The notes under the pieces are model-generated. The model was given only the letters and a program-made list of their open reading frames with translations, was not told the origin of the DNA and ran no database searches. The position numbers and the translations under genes are program-made. From assembly GCA_029562045.1 (NCBI GenBank), contig JAKQWJ010000278.1:1-9074 (forward strand): a stretch of 9,074 bases of DNA, given 5' to 3'. Below are positions 1 through 6,464 of the stretch, piece by piece. The DNA is from Spirochaetota bacterium. GTDB lineage: Bacteria > Spirochaetota > Spirochaetia > DTKZ01. Every line of letters starts with the position of its first letter. Positions within the stretch are counted from its first letter, which is position 1.

Positions 1-1214
1 ATGGAAAAAAGGACGCCCATCAGAACGGCGGAGACGGCGGGGTAATCCGGGCTCCGGCTCCGGAGGTCCCAGAGGGCGGCGGCGAAGCCGCCGCCGGCGG
101 GGGAGGCGTTCTTCGCCAGAAGGAGGAGGAGCTGAAAATCGGGGTTGTCCCGGTGAAAAACGTCGTTCCCCCGGAGGATCTCCACCGCTTCGGAGTGGAG
201 CCCTCGGGAAACGAGAAGCTTTCCCAGGGCCAGAAGGGGGCGCGGATCCCGGGGAAAGATCCGCAGGGCCCGCCGCAACAGAGGTATGTCATCCGGGTCG
301 TTTCCGCCGCGGCGGATGTAAACGGTGTTGATGTAGGGCGCGGGGTCGAAGCCGGGATAGGCGTCCAGCATGTACCGGTAATACTCCCCCGCCTTTTCCT
401 CATGTCCCAGCCGCAGGAGAAGGTCGGTCTCCAGCCCCAGCGCCTCCGGCCCGAGCCTCTCCTGGGGCCGGAGAAGGTCCAGACTCTCCAGGGCGGCGGC
501 GTAACGGCCCGCATCGTGGAGGGCCAGGGCCGCCGCCATGGGGTGTTTTTTCCCCGCGGGCCCGGAGGATAGGGCATGGGCGGCCTCCGCAACCCGGCCC
601 TCTTCCAGGAGGAGAAGGGCCCCGTCGAGGCCGATATCCGCGGAGCCGGAGACCTCCGAGGCCCGGAGAAAATCCTCTCCCCGACGGGAAAAGGGCAGCC
701 CGGCGAAAATCATGTCCTCCGCGTTTTTCCCCGACGGCTTCAGGCCCGCCCGGAGCAGGGCCTCTTCCAGGACCTCCCGGTGCTCCCCGCCGGAAAGCCC
801 CTTCTCCGCCAGCGCCGCCGCGTCCTTTTCCCGGCCCGCATCCAGCAGTGCCAGCGCCGCCGCGGCCGTCAGATCCGGGTTCCGGGGGCCGCCCTCCGCC
901 GCCCGCAGCGCCGCTTCGGCGTAGCCGGCCCCCCGGCCGGGTCTGCTCGAGGCCTCCCGAAGCCGCTTCAGATAGGAGAGGCGGGACCGCGCCGAGGGGG
1001 GCAGTCTGCGGACTTCCGTCAGCAGCCGGAAAGCCTCCTCGTCCAGCCCGGCGGCCAGAAGCTCGTCGGCCCGGACGAGAACCCGGGAGAAAACCTCCCT
1101 TTCCCGGCTTTCCCCCAAAGACCTGTGGATGAAATATCCGAAGCCCCCCAGAAGAACGAGCCCCAGAACCAGGAGAAGAACGAGGATTGTCCCGGAATGG
1201 ACCCGCTTTTTCAT
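1..1214 (-). CDS. Membrane-anchored TPR-like protein (partial, C-terminus outside window)
   Basis: An open frame runs from an ATG at 1214 to the left edge of the window with no stop, giving at least 404 residues. Residues 1-8 are basic (MKKRVHSG) and residues 9-29 are a strongly hydrophobic segment rich in Leu, Val and Gly. That fits an N-terminal signal anchor with the rest outside the cytoplasmic membrane. The remainder is Ala/Leu-rich and helical, with TPR-like helix pairs near residues 224-250, 257-288 (LLLRLGHEEKAGEYYRYML) and 323-350 (LGKLLVSRGLHSEAVEIL). The start overlaps the nusB stop as ATGA, with AAGGA three bases upstream, so translation is coupled to nusB. TPR arrays mediate protein contacts; the partner is unknown. 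I do not recognise a specific family. The frame is continuous by hand translation and gives a sensible protein, unlike the Pro/Trp/Arg-rich alternative frame at 20-592. Confident it is a gene, less so about its role. Confidence 0.85.
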   Translation of the reverse strand, partial: MKKRVHSGTILVLLLVLGLVLLGGFGYFIHRSLGESREREVFSRVLVRADELLAAGLDEEAFRLLTEVRRLPPSARSRLSYLKRLREASSRPGRGAGYAEAALRAAEGGPRNPDLTAAAALALLDAGREKDAAALAEKGLSGGEHREVLEEALLRAGLKPSGKNAEDMIFAGLPFSRRGEDFLRASEVSGSADIGLDGALLLLEEGRVAEAAHALSSGPAGKKHPMAAALALHDAGRYAAALESLDLLRPQERLGPEALGLETDLLLRLGHEEKAGEYYRYMLDAYPGFDPAPYINTVYIRRGGNDPDDIPLLRRALRIFPRDPRPLLALGKLLVSRGLHSEAVEILRGNDVFHRDNPDFQLLLLLAKNASPAGGGFAAALWDLRSRSPDYPAVSAVLMGVLFS

Positions 1215-1639
1215 CCGTCCTTGCTGATGTTCTTCCGGATCCCGTCCAGGACGCCGTTGACGAACCGGTAGGAGTCGTCGGTCCCGAAATCCCTGGCTAT
1301 CTCCACCGCCTCGTCGATGACCACCGAGGCGGGGATCTCTTCGAGGAACAGGAGGCAGTAGACGCTCATCCGCAGCACCGCCAGATCCACCCGGGAGATG
1401 CGCCCGAAATCCCAGTTCTCCAGCTTTTTCCGTATTTCGCCATCCACGGCATCGATGTTTTCCAGGGTCCCCGCCAGAAGCAGCCGGGCGAAGGCGCGGA
1501 CCTGATCGTCCCATGCGGCGGCCTCGGCTTCCTCGATCCAGGGAAAGTCCGGAAGCTCCGCCGCATCCCGGGAAAGGTCCCAGGCGTAGAGGGCCTGGAC
1601 CGCCAGCACCCGTCCCCGCCGGCGCGGTCCCATGCTCAC
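1211..1639 (-). CDS. nusB: Transcription antitermination factor NusB
   Basis: NusB binds boxA RNA with NusE (ribosomal protein S10) and supports antitermination of rRNA transcription in the cytoplasm. The 142-residue length is normal for the family. Basic N-terminal residues RRRGR (6-10) are followed by VQALYAWDLS. The family signature is clear in the C-terminal half: RVDLAVLRMSVY (83-94), IPASVVIDEAVEIARDFG (102-119) and FVNGVLDGI (126-134). The start is uncertain. The GTG at 1639 overlaps the stop of the upstream isomerase gene as GTGA, while an in-frame ATG at 1633 would give MGPRRRGR and remove two residues. Neither has a strong Shine-Dalgarno sequence. The wording of the conserved segments resembles spirochaete NusB proteins as I remember them. 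The downstream TPR-like gene begins in the nusB stop codon. Confidence 0.96.
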   Translation of the reverse strand: MSMGPRRRGRVLAVQALYAWDLSRDAAELPDFPWIEEAEAAAWDDQVRAFARLLLAGTLENIDAVDGEIRKKLENWDFGRISRVDLAVLRMSVYCLLFLEEIPASVVIDEAVEIARDFGTDDSYRFVNGVLDGIRKNISKDG

Positions 1640-2670
1640 CAGTTTATGTTCTGCTCGTAGACCGTCACCTCTGCCTCCTTGCGGAGTTCTGCGATGAGGT
1701 CCGTCAGGGCCCGCTGGAAGGTGACCTGCTGGTTCTGCGCCCGGACCAGGTCCTGGATGCGCTCCTTCACCGTGACGACGGCGCCGGGGAAGATGGGGTC
1801 TTCCAGCCGGAGCAGCTTCGGGTCCCGCTTCTCGGTGATCTGGACGATGTGAAAACCCAGGTTTGAGGGGATGACGCCGCTGATCTGGTTCTGCTCCAGG
1901 CCGAAGACCTTTTCGAAGAAGTCCCGGCCGAAGAGGGCCATCCTCTGGGCGTCGTTCCGGGGCAGATACCCGAAGTCCCCCCCCCGGTACTTGGAGGCGG
2001 TGTCGTCGGAGTACTTGAGCACCACGTCCTTGAAGGAGCTGGATTTCAGCTCCTTCACCGCCTCGTCGGCCCTCTTCCTGGCCTGGCCCCGTTCCGCTTC
2101 CGGCAGGTTCCGGGTGTCCACGAAAACGTGGTTGAACCGCACCATCTGGGGGTTGGAGAAGTCCGTGGCGTTGGCCTCGTAGATCTGCCGGATCTCCGCC
2201 TCCGTGGGCTCCTGGATGGAGGTGAAGTAGGAGCGCTTCTTCTCCATGATGTACCGCTCCTGGATCAGGCGCTTGCGCATGTTGGACAGGAAATCGTCCC
2301 AGGACATCCCTAACTGGTTCTGCACCAGAAGCCGGAACTGGGCGTCCGAAACCTGGGCCCCCATGGAGCGCTTGTACATCTCCACGCTCTCCCCCAGTTC
2401 GGCGTCGCTGATCCGCACATTGTCCCGCGCCGCGGCCTGGTTTATCAGGATCTCCCCGATCTGCAGATCCAGCATCTTTTTCCGGTTCTCCGGAGAAACC
2501 GGCTGTTTGGTCTGCTGTTCCAGCAGCTCGACCTGTTTCCGAAGCTGTTTCTGCGTGATGACCTCGAGCTTGGTGAGCCGCACCCGCGCCACGGGCTGAT
2601 CTATGACCTGACCGAAAGAAAAAGCCGCGCCCGCCAGGATGAGGGCGGCGGCGGCGAGGAATCGTTTCAT
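1636..2670 (-). CDS. Secreted parvulin-type peptidyl-prolyl cis-trans isomerase (SurA/PpiC-like)
   Basis: The 344-residue protein begins with a signal peptide: MKRF, a hydrophobic stretch at 5-16, then a small-residue region with likely cleavage near residues 18-20 (SFG/QV). Residues 22-165 resemble the helical N-terminal chaperone region of SurA-type proteins. Residues 177-281 form one parvulin (rotamase) domain, with VRFNHVFV, FKDVVLKYSDD, GGDFGYLP and SNLGFHIVQITEKRDP, and residues 285-344 are a helical tail. Such proteins help outer-membrane or periplasmic proteins fold, which suits a diderm cell. AGGAAGG at 2682-2676, five bases before the ATG, fixes the start. The gene follows the J-domain gene after 34 bases and overlaps nusB by four. 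Only one parvulin domain is present, against two in Escherichia coli SurA. Codons 229-232 contain a run of nine G. I recall parvulin-like Tpn39b lying beside nusB in Treponema pallidum, but could not check. Confidence 0.9.
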   Translation of the reverse strand: MKRFLAAAALILAGAAFSFGQVIDQPVARVRLTKLEVITQKQLRKQVELLEQQTKQPVSPENRKKMLDLQIGEILINQAAARDNVRISDAELGESVEMYKRSMGAQVSDAQFRLLVQNQLGMSWDDFLSNMRKRLIQERYIMEKKRSYFTSIQEPTEAEIRQIYEANATDFSNPQMVRFNHVFVDTRNLPEAERGQARKRADEAVKELKSSSFKDVVLKYSDDTASKYRGGDFGYLPRNDAQRMALFGRDFFEKVFGLEQNQISGVIPSNLGFHIVQITEKRDPKLLRLEDPIFPGAVVTVKERIQDLVRAQNQQVTFQRALTDLIAELRKEAEVTVYEQNINW

Positions 2671-2675
2671 CGCGA

Positions 2676-2682
2676 CCTTCCT
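2676..2682 (-). promoter_or_regulatory. Ribosome binding site of the parvulin gene
   Basis: AGGAAGG lies five bases before the ATG at 2670, directly after a run of seven A in the 34-base gap between the J-domain gene and the isomerase gene. It supports this start and independent ribosome entry. I see no -35/-10 pair in the same gap, so the gene is probably read from the upstream promoter. Confidence 0.8.
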
Positions 2683-2704
2683 TTTTTTGAGTGGGGAATG
2701 ATAT

Positions 2705-3487
2705 TCATGCGGAACCTATTCGCTGTCTGAGTTTCTGCGCTCCCGGCAGCTTGCCGTCCAGTTCCAGCCCCCGGCGGAGGTACTCGTCCGCCAGGTCGGG
2801 TTTCCGCAGGGCCAGATAGGTTTCGGCGATCTTTTTGGTGTAGAAGGCCGTTTCCTTCCGGGAGAAGTTGCAGTCCGCCAGATGGAAGTAACAGGGCAGA
2901 AGCTCCTGGGGCGCCATGACCCGGGGGAGCTTGGCGCAGGCCAGTTTCCGGAGCCGGCCCACCACCTCTTCGAAGAAATGGCGGAAATAGGGCTTTTTCC
3001 GCTCAAAATGGACGATCTTCGTGAGAAGGTCGAAGGCCTTGCGGTACTTCTCCCGCTTTTCGTACTCCTCGGACAGCAGGAAGGCGCAGTCCATGAAGTC
3101 TTCCCGGTCCAGGTAGAGTTCCAGGCTGAACTCGGACCGCAGCAGGAGTTTCTCGTAAAGGTCCAGGGCCTCCTCCTCGTTGTTGTGGAGAAGGTCGAAG
3201 AAAACCAGCTTGGACTGGCTCTCGTTGTCGAACATCCTCTCCTTGAGGAAGCTGCGGTAATCGAAGCGGGCGTCGGGAAGGATGACGCGGATTTCCCGAT
3301 CGTATTCCTCCCGTTTCTCCGGGTCGCTGAGCACCCGGTAGGCGGCCAGCAGGTTCCGCAGCATTTCCACCCCCGCGCTGTTGTCGGTAAGGTCCGGGTG
3401 GAGCTGTTTGGCCTTGTTTCGGAAGGATTTTTTGATGTCCTCCAGGCTGCAGCCGGGCTGGAGTTCAAGAAGATCGTAATACGTCAT
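2705..3487 (-). CDS. J-domain (DnaJ-like) co-chaperone with TPR-like helical tail
   Basis: The J domain occupies residues 3-65: YYDLLEL opens it, HPD (30-32) is the DnaK-stimulating loop, and YRVLSDPEKREEYDRE (50-65) is the usual helix III/IV end. HPD is intact, so the protein should stimulate ATP hydrolysis by an Hsp70. There is no Gly/Phe linker, zinc-finger region or DnaJ C-terminal domain, so it is a class III J protein and not DnaJ itself. Residues 95-255 look all-helical with TPR-like pairs (about 105-118, 140-165 and 214-248; for example YLALRKPDLADEYLRRGLEL), which may supply the client or partner site. No signal or membrane segment is seen, so it is probably cytoplasmic. The J domain begins at residue 3, which fixes the ATG at 3487 although no Shine-Dalgarno sequence precedes it. 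It is the first gene after the promoter at 3499-3527. Confidence 0.92.
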   Translation of the reverse strand: MTYYDLLELQPGCSLEDIKKSFRNKAKQLHPDLTDNSAGVEMLRNLLAAYRVLSDPEKREEYDREIRVILPDARFDYRSFLKERMFDNESQSKLVFFDLLHNNEEEALDLYEKLLLRSEFSLELYLDREDFMDCAFLLSEEYEKREKYRKAFDLLTKIVHFERKKPYFRHFFEEVVGRLRKLACAKLPRVMAPQELLPCYFHLADCNFSRKETAFYTKKIAETYLALRKPDLADEYLRRGLELDGKLPGAQKLRQRIGSA

Positions 3488-3498
3488 CGCTTGGGGTC

Positions 3499-3527
3499 AC
3501 TATATAAATTTTTCCGGAATCTGTCAA
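3499..3527 (-). promoter_or_regulatory. Sigma-70-type promoter for the J-domain/parvulin/nusB/TPR block
   Basis: On the minus strand, TTGACA (3527-3522, perfect -35) is separated by 17 bases from TATAGT (3504-3499, five of six matches to the -10). It sits in an AT-rich 48-base island between two GC-rich genes, beginning nine bases after the stop of the flavodoxin-like gene. The predicted start point is the A near 3492, only about five bases before the ATG at 3487. The spacer contains the palindrome TTCCGGAA (3519-3512), a possible operator that I cannot assign. No CIRCE element is seen. Confidence 0.8.
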
Positions 3528-3535
3528 TTTACGGA

Positions 3536-3949
3536 TTATCCCGTCCCCGCCATCCTGCCGACGGTTTCGGCCCGGGCCGGGGACGAGAGGGCCTCGGAGT
3601 AGCGGATGAAGATCCCCTCCCCCTCCATGAGGGCCATGAGGCGGGACAGGGCGCGGCGGGGCCTGAGGCAGGACCCCACCAGGAAGGCGTGGCTGGGTTT
3701 CCCCCCCACCGCTCCGGCGGAGGCGAGGAAGGCGCTCACCGTGTCGGGGATCCGGGCGGAAAAAAAACTCCGGGTTTCGCAGCACAGGGCCAGAGAGCCG
3801 TGGGAGGAGAGCCTTTTTCCCCGTTCCCGGAGGCCGTCCACCAGCTCCGTCCGGGCGCCCGAGGCCTCCAGTCCCCGGGCCAGGGCCCGGGCGGTCTCCA
3901 GCATCCGGGAACCGGACCGTTCCGCGAAGAAAACCACCGCGATCAGCAC
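3536..3949 (-). CDS. Small flavodoxin-like protein of unknown function
   Basis: The 137-residue protein begins MLIAVVFFAERSGSRMLETARALARGL. That lines up with the first strand, phosphate loop and first helix of flavodoxins (usual loop S/T-x-T-G-x-T). Here the loop reads AERSGSRM, lacking the usual threonines, so FMN binding is doubtful. Later segments also fit: LALCCETRSFFSARIPDTVSAFL (about 53-75), then a fourth strand HAFLVGSCL (87-95) and a helix ending LMALMEGEGIFI. Three cysteines (56, 57 and 94) are present. The start is a GTG 21 bases after the Usp stop, with GGAG four bases upstream; starting here keeps the first strand complete. It is the last gene of the ATPase operon, ending in TAA nine bases before the next promoter's -35 box. 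The fold call is by pattern only; a flavodoxin-derived non-redox protein is equally possible. Confidence 0.72.
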   Translation of the reverse strand: MLIAVVFFAERSGSRMLETARALARGLEASGARTELVDGLRERGKRLSSHGSLALCCETRSFFSARIPDTVSAFLASAGAVGGKPSHAFLVGSCLRPRRALSRLMALMEGEGIFIRYSEALSSPARAETVGRMAGTG

Positions 3950-3970
3950 CCCTCTCCCCCCATCCCGGAT

Positions 3971-4453
3971 CTACAGACGATCGTAGATTTTTTCGATGTC
4001 CTGTTCCTTGGCCACCAGGACGGAACACCGGGCGTTCAGGAGGATTTCCCGGTGGGAGTCGGAAATGATGTCCCGTTCCTTCCGTTCCCTCTCCCAGCCC
4101 CCCAGGATGATGAGGTTGGCTTGCCGGGCCGCGGCTTCCTGGATTATCTCCGAATAGATCTTTCCCTTTTTCAATACCGTCTCCACCGTCACGCCTTTCT
4201 GGGCCCCCAGGTCCCTGATGTAGTTCAGGTACCGCATGCCGTTGGCTTCCAGACTCCGCTCGTAATCGGCGCTCTCCTCCTCGACGAAAATCTTCGTGAT
4301 GACCAGCTGTTTCAGGGTGGCGGTGTCCACCACGTAGACGGCGGTAAGGGTGCAGCCATATTGCTTGGCCAGAACGATGGCGTATTTGGCGGCGTTGATA
4401 GACGCGTCGGATCCGCTCACCGCCACGACCAGGTTTTGCATGAGAGTCTTCAT
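3971..4453 (-). CDS. Universal stress protein (UspA family), nucleotide loop degenerate
   Basis: The 160-residue protein has a single Usp domain: first strand and turn NLVVAVSGSDAS (7-18), helix INAAKYAIVLAKQYG, second strand LTAVYVVD (36-43), strand TVETVLKKG (89-97), helix YSEIIQEAAARQANLIILGG (100-119), and final strand CSVLVAKE (143-150). ATP-binding members have an Asp in the first loop and a G-x2-G-x9-G-S/T motif. Here the Asp position is Ser13, and after Gly118-Gly119 comes WERERKERDIISDSH, so it probably does not bind ATP in the usual way. The ATG at 4453 overlaps the stop of subunit D as ATGA and has GGAGGG six bases upstream. A Met at codon 5 is a weaker alternative. The tight coupling suggests it is made with the ATPase and might act on it or signal its state; that role is inference. 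Confidence 0.9.
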   Translation of the reverse strand: MKTLMQNLVVAVSGSDASINAAKYAIVLAKQYGCTLTAVYVVDTATLKQLVITKIFVEEESADYERSLEANGMRYLNYIRDLGAQKGVTVETVLKKGKIYSEIIQEAAARQANLIILGGWERERKERDIISDSHREILLNARCSVLVAKEQDIEKIYDRL

Positions 4454-5076
4454 ATTCGGCCCTCCAGCATGGATTTCAGGATTTTCTGGATGAAGAATAT
4501 TTCTCTTTCCCTTTCTTCCAGGACGCTCCCGATGTACAGCACCGTCTCGGAGGTGTCGGGAATGACCATCTTTTCCAGGGCGTTGACCCGTCTCTGGGTT
4601 TTCTTCACCTCTTTCGCGAGCCTCCAGACCATGGTTCTGATGCCGGCGAGTTCGGCGATGACCGTCAGGTAGTGCAGAAAATTCCGCATGGTTTCGTCGT
4701 TGTAGGCGTAGGTGTTCTTGAAGGAGTACTTCAGGTCCAGGGGGGGCGGCTTCAGCTCCAGGGACGGCAGGGAGATGCCCGCCACCTTCACCCGGCTTTC
4801 CTTCAGCGCGAAGTCGTAGGAGATCCCGGAGCTGACTTCCCGGGCGGTCTCCCTGCCCACGGCGAGAAGCATTTTCCGTAGCGATCCGTAGGCCTTCTCC
4901 ATCTCCCTGTCCAGGTCCGCCTCGAGAAGCTTCACCCGCTCCACCATCCGCATCAGTTCCATGACCAGAATGTCCCGTTTCTGCTCCAGAAGCTCGTAGC
5001 CCTCCCGGGCCACCGCGAGCTGCTCCTTCGCCAGCATCAGGTTGGATTTTGTCGGTGGTATGCTGAGCCGGGCCAT
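4450..5076 (-). CDS. atpD: V/A-type ATP synthase subunit D (central stalk)
   Basis: Subunit D is the coiled-coil rotor shaft that passes through the A3B3 hexamer and, with F, transmits rotation to the membrane ring. The 208-residue length is normal. The typical N-terminus is present (PPTKSNLMLAKEQLAVAREGYELLEQKRDILVMEL, residues 7-41). Residues about 10-80 and 140-205 are two long charged helices that would pair as a coiled coil, with LEKMVIPDTSETVLYI (167-182) as the family's C-terminal signature. It starts five bases after the subunit B stop. GGAG lies inside the last codons of subunit B, a little far upstream, so translation is probably coupled. Its stop overlaps the Usp start as ATGA. Membrane subunits I and K, which follow D in some bacterial clusters, do not follow it here. 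Confidence 0.95.
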   Translation of the reverse strand: MARLSIPPTKSNLMLAKEQLAVAREGYELLEQKRDILVMELMRMVERVKLLEADLDREMEKAYGSLRKMLLAVGRETAREVSSGISYDFALKESRVKVAGISLPSLELKPPPLDLKYSFKNTYAYNDETMRNFLHYLTVIAELAGIRTMVWRLAKEVKKTQRRVNALEKMVIPDTSETVLYIGSVLEEREREIFFIQKILKSMLEGRI

Positions 5077-5081
5077 GGTCG

Positions 5082-6464
5082 TCAGTTCTCCGTCATGGGC
5101 ATGTACTTCTCGATGAGTTCGGTTTTTATCCGGTACAGTTCGTCCCGGGGAAGGACCGACAGGGAGTCCCAGCCCCGGTCCAGGGTCTCCTCGATGGTCC
5201 GGTCCTCCATCTCTCCCTGGGACAGAAACTTCTTCTCGAAAACATCCCCGAAGGAGAGGTAGCTCTTGTCCAGCGGGGAAAGCTCCTCCTCGCCGATAAT
5301 GGCCACCAGATTCCGGACACTCTTGGCCCGGGAGTAGGCGGCGAAAAGCTGGGATGACAGGTCCTTGTGGTCCTCCCGGGTCATCCCCGGTCCGATGCCG
5401 TCCTTCATGAGCCGGGACAGGGACGGCAGCCCCGCCACGGGGGGGTAGATACCCTTCTGGAACAGCTCCCGGGACAGGACGATCTGCCCCTCGGTGATGT
5501 AGCCCGTCAGGTCCGGGATGGGGTGGCTGATGTCGTCGTTGGGCATGGTGAGGATGGGGATCTGGGTGATGGACCCCTGGCCCCCGGACACCTTCCCCGC
5601 CCGTTCGTACAGGGAGGCCAGGTCCGAGTACAGGTAGCCGGGGTAGCCTTTCCGGGAGGGGATCTCCCCCCGGATGGAGGAGACCTCCCGCAGGGCCTCA
5701 CAGTAGTTGGTCATGTCGGTGAGGACCACCAGGACATGCTTTCCCAGGCTGAAGGCCAGGTACTCCGCGGCGGTGAGGGCGCAGCGGGGGGTGATGAGCC
5801 GCTCGATGGAGGGCGAATCCGCCAGGGACAGGAACATGGCCACCTTGGACAGGACGCCCCCCTCTTCGAAGGTGTCGATGAAGAACCGGGCCACGTCGTA
5901 CTTCACCCCCATGGCGGCGAAAACCATGACGAAGGACTCGTCCTGACCCCGGATCTTCGCCTGACGGATTATCTGCGCCGCCAGGCGGTTGTGGGGAAGG
6001 CCGCTTCCGGAAAAAATGGGAAGCTTCTGGCCCCGGATCAGGGTGTTCATGCCGTCGATGGCGGATATGCCGGTCTGGATGAAGTCCCGGGGGTACTCCC
6101 GGGCGTAGGGGTTGATGGGGTCGCCGTTGATGTCCAGGAAGGTGGAGGAGAAGGGGGGGGAGAAGCCGTCCATGGGGCGCCCCAGCCCGTCGTAGACCCG
6201 CCCCAGCATGTCCTCGGAGACCACCAGTTCCAGGGGTTTTTCCAGGAACTCCACGCTGGTCTCGTCGGTGGACAGGCCGGTGGTGGGGCCGTAGACCTGG
6301 ATGGCGGCGTAATCGTCGGACAGCTCGATGACCCGGCCGGTTTTTTCCGCCCCCTCCCGGTCCCGGATGGTGACGATTTCGCCGAAACCGACGTTTTCCT
6401 TCCGCCTCAGGATGATGATGGGACCGGAAACCGTGTTGAGCCCCTTGAATTCCAGTCCCCTCAT
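5082..6464 (-). CDS. atpB: V/A-type ATP synthase subunit B
   Basis: Subunit B is the non-catalytic partner of A in the A3B3 head and contributes residues to the catalytic interface. The 460-residue length is normal. In order: an N-terminal barrel (about 1-75) opening GLNTVSGPI; EDMLGRVYDGLGRPMDG (84-100); the degenerate nucleotide loop FSGSGLPHNRLAAQI (151-165), diagnostic of B because a true Walker A is missing; FAAMGVKYD (182-190); LTDMTNYCEALREVS (248-262); GYPGYLYSDLASLYERAG (273-290); and SLSRLMKDGIGPGMT (348-362), where Arg351 is the likely arginine finger. The ATG at 6464 overlaps the subunit A stop as ATGA. AAGGAG at 6478-6473 is eight bases upstream and is made of the last codons of subunit A. 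Eight consecutive C sit in codons 102-104. Confidence 0.97.
   Translation of the reverse strand: MRGLEFKGLNTVSGPIIILRRKENVGFGEIVTIRDREGAEKTGRVIELSDDYAAIQVYGPTTGLSTDETSVEFLEKPLELVVSEDMLGRVYDGLGRPMDGFSPPFSSTFLDINGDPINPYAREYPRDFIQTGISAIDGMNTLIRGQKLPIFSGSGLPHNRLAAQIIRQAKIRGQDESFVMVFAAMGVKYDVARFFIDTFEEGGVLSKVAMFLSLADSPSIERLITPRCALTAAEYLAFSLGKHVLVVLTDMTNYCEALREVSSIRGEIPSRKGYPGYLYSDLASLYERAGKVSGGQGSITQIPILTMPNDDISHPIPDLTGYITEGQIVLSRELFQKGIYPPVAGLPSLSRLMKDGIGPGMTREDHKDLSSQLFAAYSRAKSVRNLVAIIGEEELSPLDKSYLSFGDVFEKKFLSQGEMEDRTIEETLDRGWDSLSVLPRDELYRIKTELIEKYMPMTEN

Noticed and set aside
20..592. A 190-codon minus-strand open frame rich in Pro, Trp, Arg and Ser
   Set aside because: It overlaps the TPR-like gene in another frame. 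The frame entered from 1214 has normal composition, a membrane segment and helical repeats.
576..1271. Plus-strand open frame of 231 codons, with overlapping shorter ones at 538-924 and 848-1132
   Set aside because: These are antisense to the TPR-like gene, with Arg/Pro/Ala-rich translations lacking recognisable domains. They are shadows.
2671..2704. Possible separate promoter for the parvulin gene
   Set aside because: The gap has a ribosome binding site and an A run but no -35/-10 pair, and 34 bases is short for a full promoter and leader.
3488..3540. Possible factor-independent terminator after the flavodoxin-like gene
   Set aside because: The best stem I can draw is about four base pairs (TCCG/CGGA) with a loop spanning the -35 box. 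The A/T-rich tail is part of the promoter.
2882..4672. A 596-codon plus-strand open frame
   Set aside because: It runs antisense through the J-domain, flavodoxin-like, Usp and subunit D genes. Its translation is low-complexity, rich in Gly, Pro, Glu and Val, with no domain. High GC content lengthens antisense frames.
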